NCBI RefSeq assembly: GCF_000719345.1
Contig: NZ_JOFX01000015.1
Location: forward strand, 61,782 to 125,781
From: Streptomyces sp. NRRL F-2664
Lineage (GTDB): Bacteria; Actinomycetota; Actinomycetes; Streptomycetales; Streptomycetaceae
Direction of reading: 5' to 3'
Length of the DNA stretch: 64,000 bases
Made by a program: the position numbers and the translations under genes. The notes below the pieces were generated by a model. That model made no database searches. It saw nothing but the letters and a program-made list of their open reading frames with translations, and was not told the DNA's origin. Of the stretch, positions 1-6,668 are shown in pieces (the first letter of the stretch is position 1; every line of letters starts with the position of its first letter).

Positions 1-4
1 CGCA

Positions 5-934
5 TCAGACCAGGTCCTCCGTCCCCGCTCGGCGGATGTAGATGGTGACCATGATCAGCACGATGGCCATGAGGATGAACGACAGCGCGGCCGCCGTCGG
101 GTAGTCGAGGATCCTGAGGTACTGCGACTGGATGACGTTGCCGATCATCCGGGTGTCCGTGGAGCCGAGCAGCTCGGCGTTCACGTAGTCGCCGCTCGCC
201 GGGATGAAGGTGAGCAGGGTCCCGGAGACCACGCCCGGCATGGACAGCGGGAAGGTGACCTTCCGGAAGACCGTGGCGGGGCGGGCGTACAGGTCCCCGG
301 CCGCCTCGTGCAGGCGGGTGTCGATGCGCTCCAGCGAGGAGTACAGCGGCAGGATCATGAAGGGGAGGAAGTTGTACGTCAGGCCGCAGACGACCGCGAG
401 CGGCGTGGCCAGCACCCGGTCCCCCTCGGTCATGCCGAGCCAGCTGGTGACGTCGAGGAAGCCGACGGCGTTGAGGCCGGCGACCACCGGTCCGCCGTCG
501 GCCAGGATCGTCTTCCAGGCCAGGGTGCGGATCAGGAAGCTGGTGAAGAACGGGGCGATGACCAGCACCAGGAGCAGGTTGCGCCAACGGCCGGCCTTGA
601 ACGCGATCAGGTAGGCCAGCGGGTACCCGAGCAGCAGGCACAGCGCGGTGGCGGTGCCGGCGTACAGCAGGGAGCGCAGGAACTGGGGCAGGTACTCGGT
701 GAAGGCGTCCCAGTACGTCTGGAAGTGCCAGGTGACCCGGAAGCCCTCTTCGAGGGAGCCGGTCTGCACGGAGGTGGAGGCCTGGTAGACCATCGGCAGC
801 ACGAAGAAGACCAGCAGCCACAGGATGCCGGGGAGCAGCAGCCAGTACGGGACCAGCCGCTTGCGCACGGACGGCTTGTGCACCGGGGGTTCGGCGGGGG
901 CGGGCGCCTGGGGCGGCGCGGCGGTGGCGGTCAC
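5..934 (-). CDS. potB: Spermidine/putrescine ABC transporter permease (PotB-type)
   Basis: Inner-membrane permease of a polyamine importer, 309 residues. A Pro/Ala-rich N-terminus is followed by about six membrane segments; the first is near residues 30-50. The cytoplasmic loop around residues 210-225 (EAAGDLYARPATVFRKVTFP) fits the EAA motif that contacts the ATPase. The GTG start overlaps the stop of the upstream ATPase gene by 4 bases (GTGA), so the two are translationally coupled. The stop codon shares a base with an ATG on the same strand at position 5, which is probably the start of the second permease gene, potC, outside the window. The family assignment is firm; the exact polyamine is inferred from the neighbouring aldehyde dehydrogenase. 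Confidence 0.9.
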   Translation of the reverse strand: MTATAAPPQAPAPAEPPVHKPSVRKRLVPYWLLLPGILWLLVFFVLPMVYQASTSVQTGSLEEGFRVTWHFQTYWDAFTEYLPQFLRSLLYAGTATALCLLLGYPLAYLIAFKAGRWRNLLLVLVIAPFFTSFLIRTLAWKTILADGGPVVAGLNAVGFLDVTSWLGMTEGDRVLATPLAVVCGLTYNFLPFMILPLYSSLERIDTRLHEAAGDLYARPATVFRKVTFPLSMPGVVSGTLLTFIPASGDYVNAELLGSTDTRMIGNVIQSQYLRILDYPTAAALSFILMAIVLIMVTIYIRRAGTEDLV

Positions 935-2079
935 GCGCTCTCCTCGACCGTCTCGATGCCCGCGTCGATGTCCTGGGCCGCGTCGAGCCCGAAGGTGTGC
1001 TCGGGATTCCAGTGCAGAACGACCTCGGCGCCCGGGACCAGGCGGCCGTCGCGCTCGATGTTCTGGACGTAGACCTCCAGCTCGGGGCAGACGGGGCTGT
1101 CGATGACGAACTGGGTGGAGACTCCGATGAAGGAGGAGGCGGCTATCCGGCCGGTGATCCTGTTCCGGCCGGTGGCTACGGTGTGCTCCTCCTCGGCCGG
1201 CACCAGGGAGATCTTCTCCGGCCGCACCCCGACCAGCAGCTTCCCGCCCGTGCTGGGCGTGGTCGAGCAGCGGGCGGCGGGCAGCCGCAGGGTGGTGCCG
1301 CAGGCCGAGACGACGATGTCGGAGGCGGCGGACTCCACGGAGGCCTCGATGAGGTTGGAGGTGCCGAGGAAGTTGGCGACGAAGGTGGTCCGCGGGTTCT
1401 CGTAGAGCCCGGCGGGGGCGCCCAGCTGCTCGACGCGGCCGCCGTTCATCACGGCGACCGTGTCGGCCATGGTCATGGCCTCCTCCTGGTCGTGCGTGAC
1501 GTGCACGAAGGTGATGCCGACCTCGGTCTGGATGCGCTTGAGCTCCAGCTGCATCTGGCGGCGCAGCTTCAGGTCGAGGGCGCCGAGCGGCTCGTCGAGG
1601 AGCAGCACCTGGGGGTGGTTGATCAGGGCCCGGGCGACGGCGACGCGCTGCTGCTGGCCACCGGAGAGCTGGTGCGGCTTGCGCTGGGCGAACTGGCCGA
1701 GCTGGACCAGCTCCAGCATCTCGTCGACCTGCTTCTTGACCGACTTGATGCCGCGGCGGCGCAGGCCGAAGGCGATGTTCTCGAAGATCGTCAGGTGCGG
1801 GAAGAGCGCGTAGCTCTGGAAGACCGTGTTGACCGGGCGCTTGTGGGGCGGCAGGTGGGTGACGTCCCGGTCGCCGAGGTGGACGGTGCCGGTGGAGGGC
1901 TCCTCCAGTCCCGCGATCATGCGCAGGGTGGTCGTCTTGCCGCAGCCGGAGGCGCCGAGCAGGGCGAAGAAGGAGCCCTGGGGGATGGTCAGGTCCAGCG
2001 GGTGCACGGCGGTGAAGGTGCCGTAGTGCTTGCTGATCCCGGAGAGGCGGACGTCGCCGCCCGCGGTCTTGTCAGTCAT
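931..2079 (-). CDS. potA: Spermidine/putrescine ABC transporter ATP-binding protein (PotA-type)
   Basis: ATPase that powers polyamine import, 382 residues. It shows Walker A (GASGCGKTT, about residue 42), a Q-loop, the signature [15 protein letters not shown], Walker [12 protein letters not shown] and the switch histidine (VTHDQEEA). The C-terminal ~130 residues match the TOBE-type domain of PotA/MalK-class importers ([11 protein letters not shown]). It lies between the binding protein (73 bases upstream) and the permease, with a 4-base overlap to the latter, so it is the middle gene of one operon. Nothing in the protein is unusual. Confidence 0.93.
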   Translation of the reverse strand: MTDKTAGGDVRLSGISKHYGTFTAVHPLDLTIPQGSFFALLGASGCGKTTTLRMIAGLEEPSTGTVHLGDRDVTHLPPHKRPVNTVFQSYALFPHLTIFENIAFGLRRRGIKSVKKQVDEMLELVQLGQFAQRKPHQLSGGQQQRVAVARALINHPQVLLLDEPLGALDLKLRRQMQLELKRIQTEVGITFVHVTHDQEEAMTMADTVAVMNGGRVEQLGAPAGLYENPRTTFVANFLGTSNLIEASVESAASDIVVSACGTTLRLPAARCSTTPSTGGKLLVGVRPEKISLVPAEEEHTVATGRNRITGRIAASSFIGVSTQFVIDSPVCPELEVYVQNIERDGRLVPGAEVVLHWNPEHTFGLDAAQDIDAGIETVEESA

Positions 2080-2151
2080 GGATGGTCCCGGGGTTGGTGG
2101 GCGAAGAGGTCGAGGGGGGAGGGCCGCCGCGGGGCGGCCGGCGCGGTCGGC

Positions 2152-3402
2152 CTAGGCGCCGATGAGCTTGGCGAACTTCTCCTCGTACGCCGTCTCTTCC
2201 TCGCCGGTGAGGGAGCGGAAGGCGTGCGACTTGGCGGTCATCGCCTTGTCCGGGACGATCAGGGTGTTCTCCGCGAGCTCGGGGTCGAGCTTCGCCAGCT
2301 CCTCCCCCACGCCCTCGACGGGGCAGACGTAGCTGATGAAGGCGGCGAGCTGCGCGGCGACCGGGAGCTCGTAGTAGTAGTCGATGAGCCGCTCGGCGTT
2401 GGCCTTGTGCCGGGCCTTGGCCGGGACCAGCAGGTTGTCGCTGGAAGTGATGTAGCCGGCCGCGGGGATGGCGAACTTGATGTCCGGGTTCCCGGCCTGG
2501 AGCTGGATGACGTCGCCCGCCCAGGCGAGACAGGCGGCGAGGTCGCCCTTGTCCAGGTCGGAGGTGTAGTCGTTGCCGGTGAAGCGGCGGATCTGGTTCT
2601 TGTCCACGCCCTTCTGGAGCCGGCCTATCGCCTCGTCGAAGTCCGCGTCGGTGAAGGAGGACGGGCTCTTGCCCTGGTCGAGCATGGTCATGCCGACGCT
2701 GTCGCGCATCTCCGTCAGGAAGCCGACGCGGCCCTTGAGGGAGGGGTCGTCGAGCATCTGCGTGACGGAGTCGACCTTCTTGCCGTCGGTCGCCTTCTCG
2801 TTGTAGGCGATGACGGTGGAGATGCCGGTCCAGGGGTAGCTGTAGGCGCGGCCCGGGTCCCAGTCGGGGCTGCGGAACTGCGGGGACAGGTTGGCGTAGG
2901 CGTGCGGCAGGTGCGCCGGGTCGAGCTTCTGGGCCCAGCCGAGGCGGATGATGCGCGCGGCGAGCCAGTCGGTGACGACGATCAGGTCACGGCCGGTGTC
3001 CTGGCCGGCCGCGAGCTGCGGTTTGATCTTGCCGAAGAATTCGACGTTGTCGTTGATGTCCTCGGAGTACTTGACCTTGATCCCGGTCCGCCGGGTGAAC
3101 TCCTCCAGCGTGGGACGGGACTTCTCGTCCTCGCTGGTGTCCATGTACTCGGTCCAGTTGGAGAAGGTGATCTCCTTCTCCCGGTCCGAGTGGTCGTCGG
3201 AGGCAGCGGCCGGGCCGCTCTCCCGCTTGGCGGGCGGGATGCCGCACCCGGCGAGGGTGGACAGGCCGCCGAGGGTGAGCGCTCCGACTCCGGAGGCGCG
3301 CAGCAGTGAGCGGCGGGTGAGGGCGCCGCGCCCGCTGGTGAGGCTGCGCCGCATCGCGGCGAGTTGCGCCGCCGAGAGACGGTCGGGCTCGTACTGCTCC
3401 AT
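2152..3402 (-). CDS. potD: Polyamine ABC transporter substrate-binding lipoprotein (PotD-type)
   Basis: Extracellular binding protein of the polyamine importer, 416 residues. The start MEQYEPDRL was chosen because the longer reading frame would run into the upstream aldehyde dehydrogenase. Residues 30-54 form a twin-arginine lipoprotein signal (TRRSLLRASG, hydrophobic stretch, then LAGC), so the protein is probably exported folded and lipidated. The mature part has the PotD/PotF fold (ITFSNWTEYMD near the N-terminus and SSDNLLVPAKA later). It lies 47 bases downstream of the dehydrogenase gene and 72 bases upstream of potA. Putrescine as main ligand is inferred from context. Confidence 0.9.
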   Translation of the reverse strand: MEQYEPDRLSAAQLAAMRRSLTSGRGALTRRSLLRASGVGALTLGGLSTLAGCGIPPAKRESGPAAASDDHSDREKEITFSNWTEYMDTSEDEKSRPTLEEFTRRTGIKVKYSEDINDNVEFFGKIKPQLAAGQDTGRDLIVVTDWLAARIIRLGWAQKLDPAHLPHAYANLSPQFRSPDWDPGRAYSYPWTGISTVIAYNEKATDGKKVDSVTQMLDDPSLKGRVGFLTEMRDSVGMTMLDQGKSPSSFTDADFDEAIGRLQKGVDKNQIRRFTGNDYTSDLDKGDLAACLAWAGDVIQLQAGNPDIKFAIPAAGYITSSDNLLVPAKARHKANAERLIDYYYELPVAAQLAAFISYVCPVEGVGEELAKLDPELAENTLIVPDKAMTAKSHAFRSLTGEEETAYEEKFAKLIGA

Positions 3403-3449
3403 GCGCTGTGGCCTTTCGGGAGGTGGTCCGCTGGTCAGGCGGTGATCGG

Positions 3450-4964
3450 CTATCGGTCCCCGAAGATCGTGCGGTGCCAGTCCTTCGCGGCCACCGCGGT
3501 GTTGTCGTACATCACGTGCTTCACCTGCGTGTACTCCTCGAAGGAGTAGGCGGACATGTCCTTTCCGAATCCGCTCGCCTTGTAGCCGCCGTGGGGCATC
3601 TCGCTGATGATCGGGATGTGGTCGTTGACCCATACGCAGCCCGCCTTGATCTCACGGGTGGCACGGTTCGCCCGGTAGACGTCGCGGCTCCAGGCGGAGG
3701 CCGCGAGTCCGTACGGGGTGTCGTTGGCCAGCGCGATGCCCTCGTCGTCGCTGTCGAAGGGCAGGACCACCAGGACGGGGCCGAAGATCTCCGACTGGAC
3801 GACCTCGCTGTCCTGGGCGGCGCCGGTGATGAGGGTGGGCCGGTAGTACGCGCCGGCGGCGAGTTCGCCGCCGGGGACCTCGCCGCCGGTGACGACGGTG
3901 GCGTAGCCGCGGGCGCGCTCGACGAAGCCGGCGACGCGGTCGCGCTGGGCGTGCGAGACCAGCGGGCCGAGGTCGGTGCCGGGGGCGAAGGGGTCGCCGA
4001 GCCGGACGCTCTCCATCAGCTCGGCCACCCGGGCGGTGAAGGCGTCGTGCAACGGGCGCTGCACGTAGGCGCGGGTCGCCGCCGTGCAGTCCTGGCCGGT
4101 GTTGATCAGGGAGGCGGCGACGGCGCCGTGCGCGGCGGCCTCCAGGTCTGCGTCGTCGAAGACGAGGAAGGGGGCCTTGCCGCCGAGTTCCAGGTGGAGG
4201 CGCTTGACGGTGGCGGTGGCGATCTCGGCGACCCGCTTGCCGACGGCGGTGGAGCCGGTGAAGGAGGTCATCACGACGTCGGGGTGGCCCACCAGGTGCT
4301 CGCCCGCGTCGCGGCCGGCACCGGTGACGATGTTGATCACGCCGTCGGGCAGGCCCGCCTCCTTGGCCGCCTGGGCGAACATCAGGGAGGTCAGCGGGGT
4401 GAGCTCGGCGGGCTTGAGCACGATGGTGTTGCCCGCGGCGATCGCCGGGAGGATCTTCCAGGCAGCCATCTGCAGGGGGTAGTTCCAGGGGGCGATGGAG
4501 CCGACGACCCCGATGGCCTCGCGGCGTACGTACGAGGTGTGGTCGCCGGAGTACTCCGCGGCGGCCTGTCCCTGGAGGTGGCGGGCGGCGCCCGCGAAGA
4601 AGGCGGTGTTGTCGATGGTGCCGGGGACGTCGAACTCCGTGGACAGCTTGATCGGCTTGCCGCACTGGAGCGACTCGGCGTACGCGAAGTCCTCGGCCTG
4701 CTCCGCCAGTACGGCGGCCAGCCGGTGCAGCGCGTCGGAACGCTCGCCAGGGGTGGCGCCGGACCAGGCGGGGAAGGCGCGCCGGGCGGCGGCGACCGCC
4801 TCGTCGACGTCCGCGGTGCCCGCCAGCTCGTAGGTCAGCACCTCCTCGCCGGTCGCCGGATCGACCACCGTGTGTGACCGGCCGGAGGTCCCGGCCCGGA
4901 GCTGTCCGTCGATGTACTGCGCGCCGTCTGCGAAACGGTCCTTGACCTGGAAGCGGTTGCCCAT
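3450..4964 (-). CDS. Gamma-aminobutyraldehyde dehydrogenase (first copy)
   Basis: NAD-dependent aldehyde dehydrogenase that would oxidise 4-aminobutyraldehyde to GABA, 504 residues from the ATG (a GTG one codon earlier is also possible). Family landmarks are present: PWNYPLQMAAWKILPAIAAGN, the nucleotide-binding FTGSTAVGKRV, the catalytic glutamate in LELGGKAPFLVFDDAD and the catalytic cysteine in NTGQDCTAATR. The C-terminal PHGGYKASGFGKDMSAYSFEEYTQVKH resembles the PatD/YdcW group. It heads the polyamine importer operon, consistent with putrescine catabolism. A palindrome lies just upstream (4990-5013). A second copy, visibly similar across these motifs, lies at 14732-16171. Confidence 0.88.
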   Translation of the reverse strand: MGNRFQVKDRFADGAQYIDGQLRAGTSGRSHTVVDPATGEEVLTYELAGTADVDEAVAAARRAFPAWSGATPGERSDALHRLAAVLAEQAEDFAYAESLQCGKPIKLSTEFDVPGTIDNTAFFAGAARHLQGQAAAEYSGDHTSYVRREAIGVVGSIAPWNYPLQMAAWKILPAIAAGNTIVLKPAELTPLTSLMFAQAAKEAGLPDGVINIVTGAGRDAGEHLVGHPDVVMTSFTGSTAVGKRVAEIATATVKRLHLELGGKAPFLVFDDADLEAAAHGAVAASLINTGQDCTAATRAYVQRPLHDAFTARVAELMESVRLGDPFAPGTDLGPLVSHAQRDRVAGFVERARGYATVVTGGEVPGGELAAGAYYRPTLITGAAQDSEVVQSEIFGPVLVVLPFDSDDEGIALANDTPYGLAASAWSRDVYRANRATREIKAGCVWVNDHIPIISEMPHGGYKASGFGKDMSAYSFEEYTQVKHVMYDNTAVAAKDWHRTIFGDR

Positions 4965-4989
4965 CACGCTCTCACGCTCTCCGTAGCTA

Positions 4990-5013
4990 CAGTTCGAGCT
5001 ACAGCTCGAATTG
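4990..5013. promoter_or_regulatory. Palindrome upstream of the polyamine operon, candidate operator
   Basis: An inverted repeat with 8-base perfect arms (TTCGAGCT/AGCTCGAA, two-base centre) extends to 11-base arms with one mismatch. It lies 26-49 bases ahead of the dehydrogenase start, where a repressor or activator site would sit. No regulator is adjacent, and the cognate factor is unknown. It is too AT-balanced and too close to the start to be a likely terminator. Confidence 0.45.
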
Positions 5014-5158
5014 AGTGCCGATCCTGACAGAGGTGATGCCCCCGGCCAAGTGATTCCGTTGTTGCCTTTTGATTACGCGACGGATTCGGTCGACCATGTG
5101 TCGAGGCGCGCCGGAAATCCCGTACGAAGTGTCAGTGGCGGGTGTCAGACTCGCGTGC

Positions 5159-5713
5159 ATGGAGATGATCGACAACCTGATCGAGCAGGTCAGCCGCGGT
5201 GAGCGGGTGAAGTACCTGCCGTTCTGGGGGCATCGGCCGCGTCCCGACGGCACGCTCGGCCCGAGCTGCCTGAGCCAGTGGTGGCCGTCCGCTTTCACTG
5301 TGGGTGACGTCCGGTATGCCACGGCCGAGCACTGGATGATGGCCGGCAAGGCCCGGCTCTTCGGCGACCGGGAGGCGGAGCGCGCCGCGCTGGGCGCGAA
5401 GACCCCGGCCGAGGCGAAGAAGGCGGGGCGGCAGGTGCGCGGCTTCGACGACGCGGTCTGGGAGCGGGAGCGCTTCGCCCTGGTGGTGGAGGGCAGCGTG
5501 CACAAGTTCGGCTCGGATCCGGCGCTGCGCGGCTACCTGCTGGGCACCGGGAACCGCGTGCTGGTGGAGGCGAGCCCGATGGACCGGATCTGGGGCATCG
5601 GTCTGGCCGCCGACGACGAGCGCGCGCTGGATCCGGCGCGCTGGCGCGGGCTGAACCTGCTGGGATTCGCCCTGATGGAGGCCCGGGAGCGGCTGCGCGC
5701 CGGCGGCGCATGA
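5159..5713 (+). CDS. NADAR-family protein (YbiA-like N-glycosidase)
   Basis: Protein of 184 residues with the NADAR/YbiA fold: an N-terminal LPFWGH segment, SQWWPSAFTVGDVRYATAEH (conserved WxPS and YxxAEHWM elements), an Ala/Lys-rich helix and the closing NRVLVEASPMDRIWGIGL block. Members act on ADP-ribose-type or riboflavin-pathway compounds, hydrolysing N-glycosidic bonds; some are linked to NAD/ADP-ribose metabolism. ATG at 5159 was chosen over an upstream start because the family-like sequence begins with the MIDNLIEQ helix. Its stop overlaps the next gene's ATG by 4 bases, so the NADAR and NUDIX proteins are translated together and may act on the same nucleotide-derived substrate. Confidence 0.85.
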   Translation: MEMIDNLIEQVSRGERVKYLPFWGHRPRPDGTLGPSCLSQWWPSAFTVGDVRYATAEHWMMAGKARLFGDREAERAALGAKTPAEAKKAGRQVRGFDDAVWERERFALVVEGSVHKFGSDPALRGYLLGTGNRVLVEASPMDRIWGIGLAADDERALDPARWRGLNLLGFALMEARERLRAGGA

Positions 5714-6123
5714 CGGGGCGGCGCCGGGTAGCCGCTGTGATCATCCGCGACGGCTGCGTCCTCATGGTGCGCGAGCGGGGGCCGGGCTCCACGGGACGGC
5801 ACGACGGGCCCGAGTACTGGACGCTGCCGGGTGGCGGCCTGGAGGAGGGCGAGGACCCCGAGGACGCGGTGCGCCGGGAGGTCGCCGAGGAGGTGGGTCT
5901 GCGCGCCCTGGCCGTCCGGTTCGCGTACGAGGCGCCCTACCCCTCGGGCTGGACGACCTGCTTCCGCGTGGAGGTCGCGCCCGGCGATCCGGTGCTCGGG
6001 GTCGACGCGGACCTGGAGTGCGACTGCCCGCGGATGGTCGGGCTGGTCTGGGTCCCGCTGGCGCGCGGCACCGCCGACGGCGAGGCCATGGTGCCCACGC
6101 TGCTGACGGCGGCGAAGGTCTGA
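5710..6123 (+). CDS. NUDIX hydrolase
   Basis: Small (137 residues) NUDIX pyrophosphohydrolase. The Nudix box GGGLEEGEDPEDAVRREVAEEVGL (about residues 42-65) has the canonical GX5EX7REUXEEXGU pattern, so it should be catalytically competent. The substrate cannot be told from sequence. It overlaps the NADAR gene by 4 bases; together they suggest removal or recycling of ADP-ribose- or NAD-like nucleotides. A 27-base tandem repeat and then the Y-RNA array follow on the same strand, with no obvious hairpin terminator between. Confidence 0.85.
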   Translation: MTGRRRVAAVIIRDGCVLMVRERGPGSTGRHDGPEYWTLPGGGLEEGEDPEDAVRREVAEEVGLRALAVRFAYEAPYPSGWTTCFRVEVAPGDPVLGVDADLECDCPRMVGLVWVPLARGTADGEAMVPTLLTAAKV

Positions 6124-6130
6124 ACCGGAC

Positions 6131-6225
6131 GCCGTCGGCTGCGGAGGGGGCCGGGCGTTACCGGCTGCGGAGGGGGGCCTGGCGTTACCGGCTGCGGAGG
6201 GGGGCCGGGCGTTATTGGCTGGCGG
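6131..6225 (+). repeat. 27-bp tandem repeat, about 3.5 copies
   Basis: Two almost identical 27-base units lie at 6157-6183 and 6184-6210 (one base differs). A 26-base diverged unit precedes them and a partial unit follows. The core is GGCTGCGGAGGGGGG. The array fills the space between the NUDIX stop and the first Y-RNA-like element. It has no coding potential that I recognise. It could carry the promoter region of the RNA array or a protein-binding tract; no consensus promoter is convincing here. Confidence 0.7.
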
Positions 6226-6255
6226 TGCCGGCGGCCTCCGCCTAGCGTGTTCCTC

Positions 6256-6389
6256 GTCCAGGTGCGAAGGCGAGACCTACTTCGACTCTGATCGGGCGGC
6301 CGCGGGTTCGAGTCCCGTCACCGGCTTCACGGCCGGTGCAGCTCAATGGGTAGAACACCATGTGGTTTCGCCGGCCTTGCGCCCCGGAC
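6256..6389 (+). ncRNA. Y-RNA-like RNA A (Ro60-binding stem plus permuted tRNA-like domain)
   Basis: Candidate YrlA-type RNA upstream of the Ro60 gene; ends are approximate. The Ro-binding stem is GTCC (6256-6259) with GGAC (6386-6389), a bulged GCGAAGG motif as in animal Y RNAs (CCGAAGG), and a 9-pair helix 6269-6277/6364-6372 with a GGCC bulge before TTG on the 3' side. The apical part is tRNA-like in permuted order: T arm (stem 6302-6306/6314-6318, loop TTCGAGT), 3' acceptor strand CACCGGC, a six-base loop, the perfectly complementary GCCGGTG, then a D arm (GCTC-AATGGGTA-GAAC, one mismatch). Acceptor ends are joined, so it cannot be a functional tRNA. Established family: bacterial Y RNAs that tether Ro60 to nucleases. 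Confidence 0.78.
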
Positions 6390-6403
6390 ACCTACGTCAC
6401 GCA

Positions 6404-6476
6404 CCTCCCGGTGCGCAGGCTGCGGCTCCTTCTTCCGCAAAGAAACCCAGGCCGCCGCCACCTTGATCTCGGGAGG
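6404..6476 (+). ncRNA. Y-RNA-like RNA B (minimal stem-loop, no tRNA domain)
   Basis: A 73-base self-contained hairpin between RNA A and RNA C. The outer stem CCTCCCG (6404-6410) pairs perfectly with CGGGAGG (6470-6476). The middle holds the Ro-type motif GGTGCGCAGG on the 5' side and ACCTTGATC on the 3' side, the latter close to the animal Y RNA CACUUGACUAG. The upper stem (6418-6420 plus 6422-6426 with 6451-6455 plus 6457-6459) is 8 pairs with one mismatch, ending in a loop that can form a small TTCTT/AAGAA hairpin. It lacks T and D arms, so it would be a bare Ro60 ligand or gate. Confidence 0.7.
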
Positions 6477-6480
6477 CCCG

Positions 6481-6628
6481 CGTGGGGGTTGCCCGGTGCG
6501 CAGGCGACGGTTACTTCTGCCCATCAGCGGGTCGCGGGTTCAAGTCCCGCCCGGCTTCCGGCCGGTAGCTCAGACGGGAGAGCAGCTGACAAGTCCGCCG
6601 CCGACTCCGATCTCGGGCATCCCCCACG
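6481..6628 (+). ncRNA. Y-RNA-like RNA C (best permuted tRNA mimic)
   Basis: About 148 bases. Outer stem 6481-6495 pairs with 6614-6628 (14 of 15 pairs). The Ro motif GGTGCGCAGG is followed by helix 6503-6510/6595-6602 (one mismatch). The tRNA-like part reads ACTT/AAGT, anticodon-stem strands CAGC (6525-6528) and GCTG (6585-6588), a 5-base variable region GGGTC, a perfect T arm (GCGGG-TTCAAGT-CCCGC), CCGGC-TTCCG-GCCGG in place of an acceptor, TA, and a perfect D arm (GCTC-AGACGGGA-GAGC). This is a circular permutation of tRNA: the acceptor is closed by a loop and the anticodon loop is replaced by the Ro60-binding stem. It ends 40 bases before the Ro60 start codon. Confidence 0.8.
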
Positions 6629-6668
6629 CAACGCCTCCCCCGCTTCCATCGAATTCGGGGGGATTGAC

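Noticed and set aside
997..3309. Long open frame on the plus strand (770 codons) opposite the polyamine transporter genes
   Set aside because: It is antisense to potA and potD with Gly/Val/Asp/Leu-biased composition, no recognisable domain and no ribosome site; a by-product of high GC at third positions.
6302..6356. Possible ordinary tRNA gene (T-arm and D-arm consensus sequences)
   Set aside because: The arms are in permuted order (T arm before D arm), the acceptor strands are joined by a short loop, and no anticodon loop exists. The Y-RNA-like interpretation explains all pieces.
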